From the NCBI GenBank assembly GCA_031841125.1, contig CM063109.1:24709321-24773320 (forward strand): a stretch of 64,000 nucleotides of DNA, in the 5' to 3' direction. This stretch comes from Acanthococcus lagerstroemiae. Its lineage: Eukaryota; Arthropoda; Insecta; Hemiptera; Eriococcidae. This document shows, one piece after another, positions 1-12,310 of this stretch. The translations under genes were made by a program, and so were the position numbers. The notes beneath the pieces were generated by a model. The model saw only the letters and a list, made by a program, of their open reading frames with translations, ran no database searches and was not told where the DNA came from. Each line of letters opens with the position of its first letter. Position 1 is the first letter of the stretch.

Positions 1-7
1 GCTGGAC

Positions 8-137
8 CTGTAGAGCGCGCATTTCTGTCATGCAGATGCCTCCGGTGCTAATGAAAGCTAATGGCAATCAGTTTGCTTACAACGGGGCATTCGCATGACA
101 GAAATGCACGCGTCACACGGTATAGCGCGCTCTACAG
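8..137. repeat. Foldback (inverted repeat) unit
   Basis: The left arm (8-33) reads CTGTAGAGCGCGC followed by ATTTCTGTCATGC. The right arm holds the reverse complements of both blocks (93-105 and 125-137), separated by about 19 extra bases. This is the structure of a small foldback or MITE. No target duplication can be read because the window starts at base 1. Confidence 0.6.
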
Positions 138-204
138 TTCCACGCTCGTACAATGTAAATAATCCGATTTCTATCCCTCCCGGAGATTTATACTTAAAGG
201 CATA

Positions 205-405
205 CCCGCATTGCGCATTCCAGTGCTTTCTTTAGTCGTCCATTCTCGGCATTCTTCGTGTCGGCCGGTCAAAACGTGATGGAGTGAATGACCGCGTGAA
301 GAGGAATATGCAACCACATCACGATGGTAACGTTCTTCTGCGGAATTTCTCTTTCGTCTGGCGAGCCATTAGACATATCCATGTCAAAACTGGCATAACG
401 TAGCT
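205..405 (+). repeat. LINE 3'-tail repeat A, copy 1
   Basis: This segment shares long near-identical stretches with three other places in the window (about 29.5, 32.1 and 32.5 kb). Landmarks are AGTCGTCCATTCTCGGC, GTGTCGGC, AATGACCGCGT, AGAGGAATA and the end ATCCATGTCAAA. At the other loci the same sequence directly follows degraded reverse-transcriptase coding DNA, so it is read as the 3' tail of a non-LTR retrotransposon. No coding part is visible beside this copy. Confidence 0.65.
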
Positions 406-861
406 TCAGATGATGATAATGAGAACGAAACAGATCATGAAATAATAGTGAATAAAAATAAGGGGAAGTAACTTGAGCTGATAGCGCACGGACACGCTTG
501 TTCCTTCTTTCGACAGTTTTTACTCTACATTCATGTCGTCAACGGGAATAATTTTTATCAATTACCACTGGAACGTCTTATTAGGCCGTATGCATAAAAA
601 TTAGGCTTTGACGTCGAAGCTAAAGAGCGGAATGAGAGTCTTCGCTTCGAAGGGAAAGATAGAAGTTCAAGGTTTCACTTTAAAGTGAACGCTCCTCAAA
701 ATGAAATGAGTGCTTCAAAGATAATGTTTGTTCAAGTTGTTACCAGCCGACGTATGTGTCCAAGAAAGTTCTTCTAAGTGGAAAATTATTTCAAAGAAGC
801 GGCGACAAAGATGGTGGTGATGCACAGGTGGAAAACGCACCAAACGTACACAACGATGAAA
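406..861. other. Unassigned AT-rich sequence
   Basis: No convincing coding region, repeat or RNA gene is seen between the tail repeat and the minisatellite. Confidence 0.5.
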
Positions 862-2940
862 CACTTTTTGGGGAAAATCCCCGATGATTTCCGGAGAATT
901 TCGTCGAAAATCTTCAGGGAAAATCTTCGATAATTTCCAAACAATTTCATCAGAAATCTTCGAGAAGATTCCTTTGATCTCCGAAGATAATTTCCGAAAT
1001 TTTATCGAAAATATTAAGGAGAAACTTTCGACTATTTTCGAAGAATCTTATCGGACATCATTGAAGAAAATCTCTGACGATTTCTGGAGAATTTCATCGG
1101 AAATCTTCAGGAAAAATGTCCAATACTTTCCAATGAATTTCTTCAAAAATCTTCAGAAAAATTTTCCGATAATTTATGAAGAATTTTATCGGAAATATTT
1201 GGGGAAACACTCTGATGGTTCTTGAAAGAATTTTATCGAAAATCTTCAGGAAAAATCTCCGATGATTTCCAGAGAATAATTTCATTGGAAATCTTCGAGA
1301 AGAATCTCCGATGGTTTTTAAGGAATTTCATCGAAAATTTCTGGGGGAAAAAACTCCGGTAATTTCCGAAGAATTGACACTATTTTCTTCTCATGCGATG
1401 GAATCAGAGATATTTCCCGAAGATTTTTGATAAATTTCTTCGAAAATCAGCCCACAGTTTCCGAAAAGTTTTATCGGAAATGAGAAAAATCTCCGATAAA
1501 TTCAAAAAAATGTCATTGGAAATCTTCGAAAATAATCTCCACTAATTTTCGGAGAATTTCCTCGGAAATCTTCAGAAAAAATTTCAAACGATTTCAGAAA
1601 AATGTTGTGAAAAATCTTCGGGGAAAATCTCTGATCCCGTCACATGAGTGGGAAGTCGTCTTAATTCTTCGGGAATTATCGGAATTTTTCTCAAAAATTT
1701 TCGATGAAATTCCTTTACAATCATCGGAGATTCTTATTGCAGATTTCTGATGAAATATCGAACATTTATCCTGAAGATTTTTGATAAAATTCTTCAAAGA
1801 CCATCGGAGTCCTCCCCCCCCCCCGAATATTTCCTATAAAATTCTTCAAAAATAAGCAGAAAATTTTCTCAATAAATTTTGACATTTTTCGGAAAACAAT
1901 GTACATTTTTTCTAAAGATTTCTTATGGAATTCTTCGGAAATTTCTGAATCATTTCCCAAAAATTTCCGATAAAATTCGTTTAAAATCATCGGAGATACT
2001 TCTAGAAAATTTCCAATGAAATTATTCTTTGGAAATCATAAGGGATTTTTCCTGATGATTTTCGAATAAAATTCTTCAGAAACCATCAGATTTTTCCAAA
2101 ATATTTCAAATAAAAATCTTTAAAAATTATCGGAAGATTTTTAGAGAAATTCTTCGGAAAACATTGGAAATTTTTTCTGAAGATTTCCGACGAAATTTTC
2201 CAGAAATTATCAGAGATTGTTCTTAAAGATTTCTGATGAAATATCGAACATTTATCCTGAAGATTTTTGATAAAATTCTTCAAAGACCATCGGAGTCCTC
2301 CCCCCATCGGAAATTTTCCCCGAACATTTCTGATGAAATTCTTCGGAAATCAGTGGCGTAGCCAGGGGGAGGCGAAGGGGGCGCATGCCTCCCCCAAGGC
2401 ACCTGAAATTGAACGTAAAATATGCAAAAATGAGCAACTTTTCGCATTTAAAACACGCTTTTTCGAAAAATGTTTGCTCGAGCAGTAATTTTACTTTCTT
2501 TTTTTATAAAATAGTCCTCTAATAGCGGCAGTTTTTAAAAAATACCTCGACTTTTTCTCCCTTGAAAATCTTACTTCGCCCCCCCCGGTCCCCTTTTTGG
2601 AAAAATCCTGGCTACGCTACTGTCGGAAATCATCGGTAATTTATCCCAAAAATGTCCGATGAAAATCTCTGGAAATCGAACCTCTTTCTTCTGAAGAAAT
2701 GCTTCAAAAATCATCAGAGATATTTCCCGATCATTTTCAATAAAATCCTTTGGTATCGTTGGAGATTTTCCTTAAAATTTTCAACTAATCTCATGAAATC
2801 ATCGGCGATTTTTCTCAGTGATGTCCGATGAAATTCTTCGAAAATGATCGGAAATTTTTCCTTATAATTTTCGATAAAATTCCTCAGAATTTATCTTCGG
2901 AAATCAAAGGAATCTTCTCGAAGATAAATGATAACTGCAC
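862..2940. repeat. Degenerate ~46-bp minisatellite with inverted halves
   Basis: A unit of about 46 bp recurs throughout: a GAATTTCATCGGAAATCTTC core followed by AAAAATCTCCGATGATTTCC. Core-to-core spacings in the first kilobase are mostly 43-57 bp. Units run forward at about 862-1380 and 1460-1640, and in reverse at about 1400-1450 and 1680-2940, so the block could fold on itself. A stretch of about 75 bp is repeated without visible change near 1746 and 2231, which points to recent local duplication. Short open frames run through the array in several phases (for example 884-1225), but they only translate the repeat and are not taken as genes. Confidence 0.85.
2351..2622. mobile_element. hAT-type MITE with 8-bp TSD
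   Basis: The element starts CAGTGGCGTAGCCAGG and ends CCTGGCTACGCTACTG, a terminal inverted repeat. It is flanked on both sides by the same 8 bp, TCGGAAAT (2343-2350 and 2623-2630). Eight-base target duplications with CAG...CTG ends are typical of the hAT superfamily. At 272 bp it has no room for a transposase, so it is non-autonomous. It lies inside the minisatellite and is therefore younger than the repeat unit it broke. Confidence 0.88.
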
Positions 2941-2959
2941 GTGTCTTTCGAAAAGAAAA

Positions 2960-3200
2960 TTCTACTCGGGACTAGGTGCATTTTTTCGCGAGCGAAAGCT
3001 TCACTTTTGAAGTTAACACTCTTCTTTATGCATACGACTCGGAGGGAAACCTTTTTCTCGAAGCAAACGCTCTCACTCCTGAGCAAAAGCTTCTTCTTCA
3101 CTTTTTTAATGCATACACTCTGCAGCTTGCACTTCACTTTTGCGAAGTGAAAGCTGAAGCTTCTCTTTATGCATACCTCCAGTTGATGGTTAATCTCGAC
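2960..3200. repeat. Short repeats with TTTATGCATAC
   Basis: Near-copies of a GAAGCTTC...TTTATGCATAC motif occur about every 75-80 bp (near 3023, 3100 and 3160), with several AAGCTTC/GAAGCTT palindromic pieces. The family is not identified. Confidence 0.4.
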
Positions 3201-3260
3201 CTTCGTTTTGGGCCCAGTTTCTGTGTTCTCGTTCGCAGTTTTCTATAAAACTATGTGCTC

Positions 3261-6200
3261 AGGCAGTAGATGGCAATTTTTTTTTTTATTAGTTAGGTGG
3301 GAGGTGTTGACAGAGTGAAGGTTATGACTAAAATCTTGAAAAAGTTCTGTTTCCTAATTTGCCGACTGCGGCTTCTAGAAAGAATTTGCCTAATGTCACC
3401 GACTTTTCGAAGGGGGGGGGGGTAGGAAGGTTCTTTTGACTCTGTAAAACATTAATGCTTTTTTTAGTTCACCTGCACGTTGGAGCATCCCCACGAACAA
3501 TAAGAGAACCCAATTCAGTATTTTACCTGTGACGTGATTCAACTCTCTTATGAATCGCTGAAGTTTTCGCTGTGTCCCCTTATTATGAGATACTCGAAGA
3601 ATTTTCCTTCGATTCTCTAAAGGCTTTTCAGCTTTACATAAGATGGTACTTATTTCGGGGGCAGTGGAAATATTCTCGAAGAACCAGTACCACGCGGCGT
3701 TTTCTCTTCGATTCTAGTTGCGAGTTTGCTCGGGCAATTCAGTACGAGCAACGCACCAGATTTCTGATTAAATATTTTTTATAATTAACATTATTTAAAG
3801 TCGTAGTTCCTTCGCATTCAAATGAGCTATTCTATTGTGGCTTCCCTTTCCCCCTGGCCGGATTGGAAAAGAATGTCGAACGGAAGCGACGAAATTAAAA
3901 AAAAAAATATACTGCACAGAGTGAAATTTTCATTCAGTAATTTCAAAAACTTCAACACACAATAGAGTGCTGATTAAAAATGGCTGTGTGAAAAAAATAA
4001 ACCATGATGGGATAAACAATAAGACTGCTGGATGCGAGTCACTGTGTCGAATATATACGTATATATGCGAAGTCTGCTCGTCTATCTGAATATCGTAAAC
4101 TAATTAAAGCGGATTTATTGGGTGGAGGACTGCGCCGAGTTCGCGAGGATTACCGTCCTCGTTTCGGGGTGATTATGTTTTTGAACGCGCGAGAATCTTT
4201 AACGGGCGCGCTCAAAGTAATTACAATCTCGATGAGAGATGTTTCCTGAAAGGGGTTTTTTCGCCGAATAAAAAGTAACCATTATCAGCATTTCTTTGCA
4301 ATTCGCGGCATTTCTGGGACAAGGAAAGCAGAAGAAAAAAGTTTTCGAAACCAGGCTATCTCGGAACAAAAATACTTTCGATTTTAAAGTAGCCGAAAAC
4401 CCGCGGAGAATGCGGTGACTGTGAGGAAGAGCAGCGGGGAGGGAGTGAGAAAAAAGTGAAGATTAGAATCTGAGAAATAATTAGGTGAGATGGTATCGCG
4501 AACGAGAAGTTCCCTGTTCGAGTTGAGAGAACAAAACGAGCGAATGAGAAAACGGTTCGTTTGGAGTTGATTTTTGTAAATTATGTCCAGTTCGGGATCT
4601 CGAATACAGCGCTCACTGAGCCTGATCGACGTCAAATGTACGGCTCAAAGGCGGACTCTTGACACTTTTCATATTATTTGTGGGAAAATGTCTGTTGCAG
4701 TCGTAGACGGTGGCCGTAGACGGTAGGAGGAGGGGAGGAATAACTCTCGACACGAAATTAGAGGCTCCCCCGATTGTTGCCAAAATTTTCGGCCCCAATT
4801 TTTAATGAGAATAGTATTTAATTGAATGATAAAAAGGGGCAAATGCACTAAAAGTGATTTGAACACCAAAATATGCTCGAAGAACGATTATTAAAGTGAT
4901 AGCCCATGCCAGACATAATACGTCAGAAAAGTATTTGTATGTGAACGACAAAGAAGCAGCTCGTGAACGACAAAATAGAATTTTTCCGACGAAACAAAAC
5001 ACTCGATGCACGATGACATTTGATCAGTTATCTAGTTCAAGTTTTTACCAACTTTTGAAGCGACCAATTCTGTCATAAAAAGTGGGCATACACTAAAAGA
5101 ATGTCTGCTAATTTTGGCCAGTTTTTCAGTAATGTAGTCATGCTGATTGCAAAATGGTCAAAACCCCGTGACTAAAAATCAGTAGATTGTATTCAGTTTG
5201 TTGAAGTCCGTTCTATATCGTTGGCAGAGTGTACAGCTGCGTACCAATGGGCGGTGAAAAAGTGGAAGGTTTTAAAAGTCACGAAATCCTGATCAGTAGG
5301 GTAGACAGCCTAGTGCCCGGGGGGGGGGGGTCTGAGGGGAATCCGGTCTTGACCAAAGGGGGAGACAGTATTAGAGAAGGTGCTAAAATTAGAAAAACCA
5401 CTACTTAACTAAGGAGCGGGAGGTCCAGACCCCATGGCTACTGTTTCGTTGTACGCCGATACAGCCACGATCATTGCAATTCGAATGAAATAAATTATAA
5501 TTTGAGGTAAAACAAATACATTAGTGCAGCGTGAGATTAATCTTTGGTTAATGCGTGCTTGAATTAATTTCTGCAATTTTGCTCTCTTATTAGCAGCGCG
5601 TAATTGCAGTTCTTCATTAATATTGGCATTTAGATTAGCATTTATTATTATGAATATGAGGCCTAAATAAACAGCTAGATTGCTATATATTCTCTCTCCA
5701 TTATGAAAGATTAACAGATCTACATACACTACATTCCCAGTCCAATGGGAGGAATTTTTTGATGTCGATTCAGTTCACCATCGAGATTTACGAACTTCGC
5801 TTTTTGACAAGTTTTGAGCTTTTTCAAAACAGAGCTATAATCGCTTTCGAGAATCTCCTCTAAAGATGATGATGCTGTACTTGAATGCAACATTCGTTCA
5901 AGCACACGTGTAGCCCACTTTCCTAAGACTCAACACTGCAGAAATGCGCGGATAATGTTTCTTCCGAAATGTACATATATTGGAATCTATATTGGGTAGT
6001 CATTCATTTTTAGCGTGACTTCAATAGATAATATTTGAGTTAGGTATATATATATATATTTTTTTTTCTTCTCACTATCTACCGGTAATATGTTCAAGAT
6101 ATCACGTTTTGGTAGTTGACTGCCATTAAGTTTCAGAAAATGTTCTAGAAAAAAATCGGCTACAAGCTGCAGCGTCGTCATTCGGAATATCTCTTTGTTT

Positions 6201-6395
6201 TCCATGCTAGATCATGTAATGCAGATGTTACCGGAAATATTGATAATTCGGAAATTACGAAAACTAGCTGGTCCAGTGATGGGCAAACTTCTTGGGGCAA
6301 AGCCAGGTGCAATACAAAACAGTGTAGATGGGCCAAGAAAATAAAAATAAAATAAATAAAAACACATGTTTATAGGTAGATCTATTATAAACTTT
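3261..6395. other. Unassigned sequence
   Basis: No gene is recognised in about 3.1 kb. Small items are a G run near 3411-3421, a CpG-bearing block at about 4050-4330 that looks less decayed than its surroundings, another G run near 5320, and a (TA)n tract at about 6045-6060. A minus-strand open frame of 106 codons (5409-5729) has no family I know and is not called. Confidence 0.5.
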
Positions 6396-7228
6396 TTATT
6401 TCTGAATTTGAAACTGGGATGAGTTGATTCTCAGTAGCGCAGGTAAATGGTGGTCTGTCAATCTATTTTTGGCGCTATTTTTGCGACGCCTCAGTGTTGA
6501 AAACACCTGTTCACAGATATAGGAAGATGCGAACATGGCAGTCATCTGTGCATGAGATTTCAAGTTTGGGAAGCTTGATTTTGGTAGGGCCTTGTAGAAT
6601 TCAATTTCCGAAATGCTGAGGAATAATTGCTTCAATAAATTCATGGGTTCATTGTGACTCAATCAGTACTAGCTGCAACTTTGATTTTACTAATTCACAG
6701 TCAACGTTAAATGGCATGTTGAAAGCGTCCCAAGTTCCGTTGAATAACTTTGAAGTTCTGAAATCTTTTTTCAGACTCGTCATTCACGCTCTCCTCATAG
6801 CTCTTAAGTTAGTCTTTTGTAACTACAATAGTGTTCATTCAGCCTTAGAAAATCTGTGTGATCTTTCTTAGCTAGTTGTTTGCAAAATAAAACCAATAGC
6901 ATTTTGATACCCCTGATATGACCCCAGATATCATGGATTAATTTATTTCTTCCCTGCAGTTTAACGTTTAATTTATTAGTGTGGCTCAGAAGATTTAAAA
7001 AAAATGCAAAGTCCGATAGCCGTTATAATATCTTTGAGATTTTTACAATCCCGTCCATCATTTCTTTTTCTTCCATGAATGAGATTATTTCCTCTGTCAG
7101 ATCCCAAACTTGATCAAAAATTCATGCTGCACTGAAGGACCTAACTTTAACGTAGTAAAAGCACATCAGAATATTCAGTCTGTAGTGAGTCAAGAAATTT
7201 TTGAAATTGTCTGTGTTTGAGTGCTTGT
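6396..7228 (-). pseudogene. hAT transposase relic, C-terminal part
   Basis: Read on the minus strand, this stretch resembles the central and C-terminal part of the hAT-derived transposase family that includes GTF2IRD2-like proteins. Visible pieces include NKLNVKLQGRNKLIHDIWGH and, near the end, a dimerisation-type segment with ICEQVFSTLRRRKNSAKNRL followed by TDHHLPALLRI. Frames change and stop codons interrupt the middle (about 6665-7000), so it is not functional. It continues the reading of the hAT fragment at 8647-9124. The two halves are parted by about 1.4 kb of inserted elements. Confidence 0.8.
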
Positions 7229-7234
7229 GCACGA

Positions 7235-8428
7235 ATATGTGACCTGGAACCATGAAATGTGCCTCTGGTGTCAAAAAATCATTTTTCACTTTCTTGACAA
7301 TTCTTATAGAAAAAATCACGCTCTTTCCAATGAAATAAATCACGGCTTCTTATCTTCATTAGTTTTTCCACGATTGCATTTAAAAAAGAATTACGTCAAA
7401 AGTTTAGAAAAACCCGTTTACATGGCATCGTGTGAAACAGGCCTACGGGAATGACAGAGAACAAAAGTTCGACACGCAGTTATCATAGCTATTGCTGTGA
7501 ATCTTATGCTTTTGCATATTTGTTGCGCGTGATTATTACAGAGCATATCGAGGTTATCTTCATGAATCTTGGAATTGTGAGTGCAATAAGCCTTATTTAA
7601 TATGGCATATTCCCCTATGAAAAGCATATTTCAGAATAAAATTGTAATTTTTGAGGAATATTTTAAAATATTTGCTTAACATTTGCCATTTTTAGAAAAT
7701 ATTTATCCAAAATACAGGAAATGTGACCTGCGCCGAAAGAACGTTATTAGTGCGCAAGGCGTAAATTTTGAGAAAAACGAGGAAAACAAAAATTGATAAT
7801 TGGGAAAATGATCGTCGATAAAATTGCAAAAATTTAAAATAATTAAATTTGCTGTTTTGATTTTACGAATATTATTCGTTAAGGTTGTAGAGCTAATCTT
7901 TAACTACTGAAATCACTGATAAACCGAAAATTGATATTTTGCACACTAACAACGTTATTTCGGCACAGGTCACAAATATAGTATTTTTGTTAAATTCAAA
8001 TGTTCTTGCAATCCGCGCTCTCTACACAACGCACAGAAACTCAAAACGTGAATACCAGCTCAAAAAATGGTCCATACTCTAGTCTATACTTTTATCGTAC
8101 CAGTGTCTACGTTTTGATATATATCGCGTGGCCACATTTATTTGAAGGCATATTTGATTTCTGTTTGATTAGAGCTTTAAAACGATACCCATATTGGTAG
8201 AGAATATTTCGGAATGTTTCTAATTTTTAGGGAATATCTTGGAGATTTTCCCCTGAATAAGGGAATATTTTATGCGCATATTCACGGCCCTAGTCATAGC
8301 AACGGGTAAACGCACCACCACATATGTACATCTGGGTGCACTACTACCGCCATTCCATCTTTACACTCGTGTATCTCTAAAATCTGTTTTCGCACGAGAG
8401 GCGCATTTCATGATTCCGGGTCACATAT
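7235..8428. mobile_element. Inverted-repeat element inserted in hAT relic
   Basis: The left end (about 7235-7275: ATATGTGACC, CATGAAATG, GCCTCT) is repeated in reverse complement at the right end (about 8388-8428), giving terminal inverted repeats of roughly 40 bp with some mismatches. The element is about 1.2 kb with no recognisable transposase inside. Its ends sit at the point where the hAT coding sequence breaks, which supports it being an insertion. A second, smaller inverted-repeat element is nested in it. Confidence 0.6.
7722..7974. mobile_element. Nested 253-bp MITE
   Basis: The left 34 bp begin TGTGACCTGCGCCGAAA and the right 34 bp are the reverse complement with four mismatches by eye. 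Both this element and its host start with TGTGACC, so they may use related ends. The flanks show no clear target duplication. Confidence 0.7.
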
Positions 8429-8646
8429 GCTCTTTTTTAATTTTTGCTTCAAACCTGAGCCCTGGAATCCGCCCTTTCTAACATTACCTCAGAGTGGTCG
8501 GGGAGGCTGTTAGGGTTGTCTTAGCCTTCTTCTCTTCTTGCCGAAAACCTGATCTTGGTCGAAATGTAGCGAGTCACTTCGTGGGCTCGAACCCGGGACC
8601 TCCGGATTCCGAGACCAGCGCGCTATCCACTCGGTCAAGTAGACCC
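8429..8646 (-). mobile_element. tRNA-derived SINE, copy 1
   Basis: On the minus strand the 5' end carries a tRNA-like head with A box (ACCGAGTGGATAGCG) and B box (GGGTTCGAGCCC). A body of about 130 bp follows, ending in an A-rich AAAAATTAAAAAAGAG tail. A second copy with the same organisation lies at 13124-13348. RNA polymerase III would use the A and B boxes. It lies between the inverted-repeat element and the hAT N-terminal fragment. Confidence 0.8.
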
Positions 8647-9124
8647 CATGAATGTTATTAACGAACTTAATAACAATATCAAGCACATGTTTCTGTCTAG
8701 TGCAGCTTTACACAGAACTTGTTGATGTATAACACAATGAAGAAACATGACTTTGTTTCCAGGAAATGACTGGTTGAATAGACCTACAAAACCAGATTTG
8801 ATCCCTGTCATATCCGGTGCTCCATCAGTAGTAATGTTACAGATATTGGTCATAGGTACTTTCAAAGAGATGAGACCTTCTTGAAATTGTTCAAAAATGT
8901 ATGATCTTTTTGTCATTCCCTTTAATAATGTATGCAAGCTCTAACTCCTCAGTTATACAATAGTTTTCATCGACACTTCTTATGAATATCAGTAATTTAG
9001 CTCTGGTAGTTAGGTCAGTACTTCCATCCAACGCAACAGAACAAATGTTGTTTCTTCTTTTTTCCTTTTTTACTTGTACGCGAGGAGGCGCAACACAAAC
9101 ACAATTCACGCTCAAACTTGACAA
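8647..9124 (-). pseudogene. hAT transposase relic, N-terminal/central part
   Basis: Two overlapping minus-strand frames carry segments typical of GTF2IRD2-like hAT transposases: SVALDGSTDLTTRAKLLIFI, VDENYCITEEL, then, in another frame, NITTDGAPDMTGIKSGFVGL and FLHCVIHQQVLC. The DGAPDM and HC..HQ motifs belong to the transposase core. A frameshift near 8910 separates the two frames. The reading breaks at the SINE and resumes at 7228 on the far side of the insertions. Confidence 0.85.
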
Positions 9125-12100
9125 TATCCCGCAAATTTACACACTTCGGTAATCTTCCAGCATGACCTTAGAATCAAACCTAGCCCTGTGCATCTTGGAA
9201 CCCCTCCCCCCGCCCCTGGAGTATGTTGACAGGGTGTATGTGTGCAACGCAGCGTAGCCCCAATAAACGACACCTTGATCTCTCGTTTCTATTTCTTTTC
9301 GCAACTGCAAAGAGATTTAAAAGTTGTCAAACATTTTCTCTCATTCCTGAAAAATGTTGTTTTTTGGAAAGTGTTTGGTTTGATTCTACGTTGATTCTAC
9401 GCTGCTGAATTCGTAAGCGAAGAAAACGTTATCCTACTCTTGAAAAGCTGCTAGCGTTTATGATGCTGCACAATACAGAAAGGTTCGCGGAAACAGTCTC
9501 TCAAATTGCTAATACCCTTCTGCACTGTAGCAGCATTTATATTGTGCCTCAAATGAACAACAAACGAGGTCTTCATGGTCTTTGTTTTAACCTGGCCCAA
9601 AGTTAACTGCTGTGCACAGTTGCATTACTTCAACATCTTTATGCAAATTTTATCAACATTGTATGCTAATAGAGTCTCTTCAATTTTAAAGGTAGGCAAT
9701 TCAGTCCATTGAATTTAGTTTACCTCTTCAACATATTACTCGTTGATTACATTCGAAAAAAAAAAATTCTACACTGCAATGAGTAATCAGACTTGGAATT
9801 GAAGTTTGCTGTTTTCAAACTGAAAATTTGCCGCTCCTTAAATTTTGAATATACGCCATAAAAGGATATGAACGATTTTTGTTCTCACAGAATATACCAC
9901 ACCCTCCTACCGGCCTGTTATACTCTGGTGGAACACCGGAATGAACATAAAAGTTCACTTTGCTAGGTGCCTTATTTAGTTATTGCTAAGCGTTCAATAA
10001 AGAAATGATCCCTTTTTGTGTTGTAAGAATGGCGGCTGAGTCAGCCCTAATGAAAACATCGTCTGTCTACGTAAAAATTATCCGATATAATTAAAAATGT
10101 TGAGGGAAACAAACGTCTATTGTCTTCAAATACATATATTTTTCCACAGCTGGTTGCAAAGTGAGGTGCATCTGCGATTTCAAAAGTACCAGTGAATAAA
10201 TTTACACCTTTAGTAGTAGCTGGGGAAATGGGGGAGATTAGTGCCGGAATCTTTTTTGGAATCTGATGTGATCGCAGGATACGAACCTGTCTGTAAATTG
10301 TGATTACGTCTGCTACGAGAACGCATTTGTGGAGCCGATATCGCAGATGAAGTGTTAAGCAAAGTTAAGGCTGTACTCTAGAACATTGTGTACTGATAAA
10401 CCACTTGTTGTCTTCGTACTAGCGGCGAATACCCCCAAAAGTTTGGCGTTATTGAGATCAATCAATTCTGTTTAGATTGCTACGGCATTCTTCGCTGTCA
10501 TGTTTGGTTGTGTTTCCGCAATAAAAGTCAATTCGGATTCGGTATGCTCGGATCCAATTTTTCGCTCTGCTGTACAAGTCTACAGCCGTGTCTAAACTAG
10601 GTTGTTTTTTCTGTTTGTTTCGACTACCGTCGGTTAGGAACACAGGAAACTCTTCGGTGTGATCTGCGTCCGTAGTTTATATACTTCTTGGCCCTACTCC
10701 TATCCGGCCCGGAGGACCAGTTTGTCATGAGAAAAAGTTTCTTTATTAACTCGGTGAAACAGTACACGCTGTACGTTCACGATATTTACTTAGTCAGCAT
10801 TTCAAGCACCTATTTAATGAACGTTTCAAGTTCATTCCTCTAGCTATGTGCCGCAATTCAGTCAATATTATGGTAAAATAATTAACATGATCGAACCTAT
10901 ACCAAAACTACCCCATTCGAAGTCGAGGTCTCGCGGACAAACCATTCGGATGATGAATTTCAAAAACAGTCGCATCGGCTGAGAAAAATGGAATTGGGAA
11001 TGAACTCGGACGTTGTGGCTCAGTTGTCCTGTTGCTCGATATGAAGAAAGACCGAGCGGTCGAGAGAAAGAGACGAATTGTACAGTTACGAAACTGACAG
11101 CAGACACGAGCGACCTAGGAGAAAGTGTGCGGTTAGGTCTTTTTCGTTTGTACAATACTCGTATGTCTCGAATGAAATTGTATTATACGTGCCGTACATA
11201 GACTGTCCCCAAAATTAAATAATTGGACTGGAGAATTTTTTTCTGTACATCGGCTATTCTTCTCCTCAGTTTCCGGGGAATAACAAACTCCGGTCGCCTC
11301 GATTTTCCTCCCAACAGTGGCGCCTGTCTGCATCCCCGCATGACGACGTAAATTGTGTCAAATACTCGCGTAGTTCTTTTCGAGAAAATTCTATACCTGA
11401 CGGAGAGACACGCTTACGTCTTCGTTCTCGTTCGAATACAATCCCTCAGGACTGATAAGTTTCTGTCTTTGTCAAGTGTACGTTATTTTTTGTTTCGTCT
11501 TTTCGCCTCTCCTCAATGCAAAGCTTGAAGACGAAAGGAAAAACGTGTAAGAGCGTTTCGCGTACGTACGTAATTTCTCAGAATTGAACGCAGGGGTACC
11601 TTGACGACCTGCTGCAATAAAAACGATTACCTACTTGAGAAGAAGTCGGAAAGATGTTATGAAGTAGTTCTGTGTGAAATAATCATACCGCCTGCTGGGT
11701 CCTAAATGTAGGTCCTTTGTATGTGCGACGAAAAAGATGGACTTTTTGGAATTTTCGAGAAATTTGAGAAGTCAGGTCCAAAATAGTGTCGGGGCGGGAG
11801 TAGTTTTTGTTGAAACTGACTAGTAACAAAGAAAGGAAAGTGAAAAAGGTTGTCCATTTTTCACGATTTTCAGTTTGTGCTGAATTATGGTTCGTTTCTG
11901 AGACGAACAAGCAATGAGAAAAAGGACGGTACGATTGGAAGATTCTGGGGATGGGACAAGATCCATTGATTCGTTGTGGAAAGCAAAATATGGTAGAAGC
12001 AGCCACACGACTTCGCTATTATTTCCAAGTGGAAACCTCAGAAAATGGTATCTAGAAGTCTTACTTAGTTTCGGGCCGTTCTTGTTGGATCGATTTCAGA

Positions 12101-12310
12101 CCATAAATCTGCCATCACGCGGCCTCCGACTGTCATTTTTTGGTGGCGGTGCGGCGTGACTCCAAAGAGATGCTAATCGTGTAATTGGACCTGATTGAAT
12201 TCTGAAAGTACGCTCGAATGAATCTGAACCAATTCCGAATAATTCTTATTAGAGTCAAGATGAGACTTGGGAAAGTCAGTACTTTGAATAGAGTCATAAA
12301 AGCTGGCAAA
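9125..12310. other. Unassigned sequence
   Basis: No coding region or repeat family is recognised in about 3.2 kb. Open frames here are short, lack known motifs and overlap on both strands. Confidence 0.5.

Noticed and set aside
884..1225. 113-codon open frame with repeated IFxxI..EIF segments
   Set aside because: It is the translation of the 46-bp minisatellite. Similar frames occur on both strands along the array, with no independent coding evidence.
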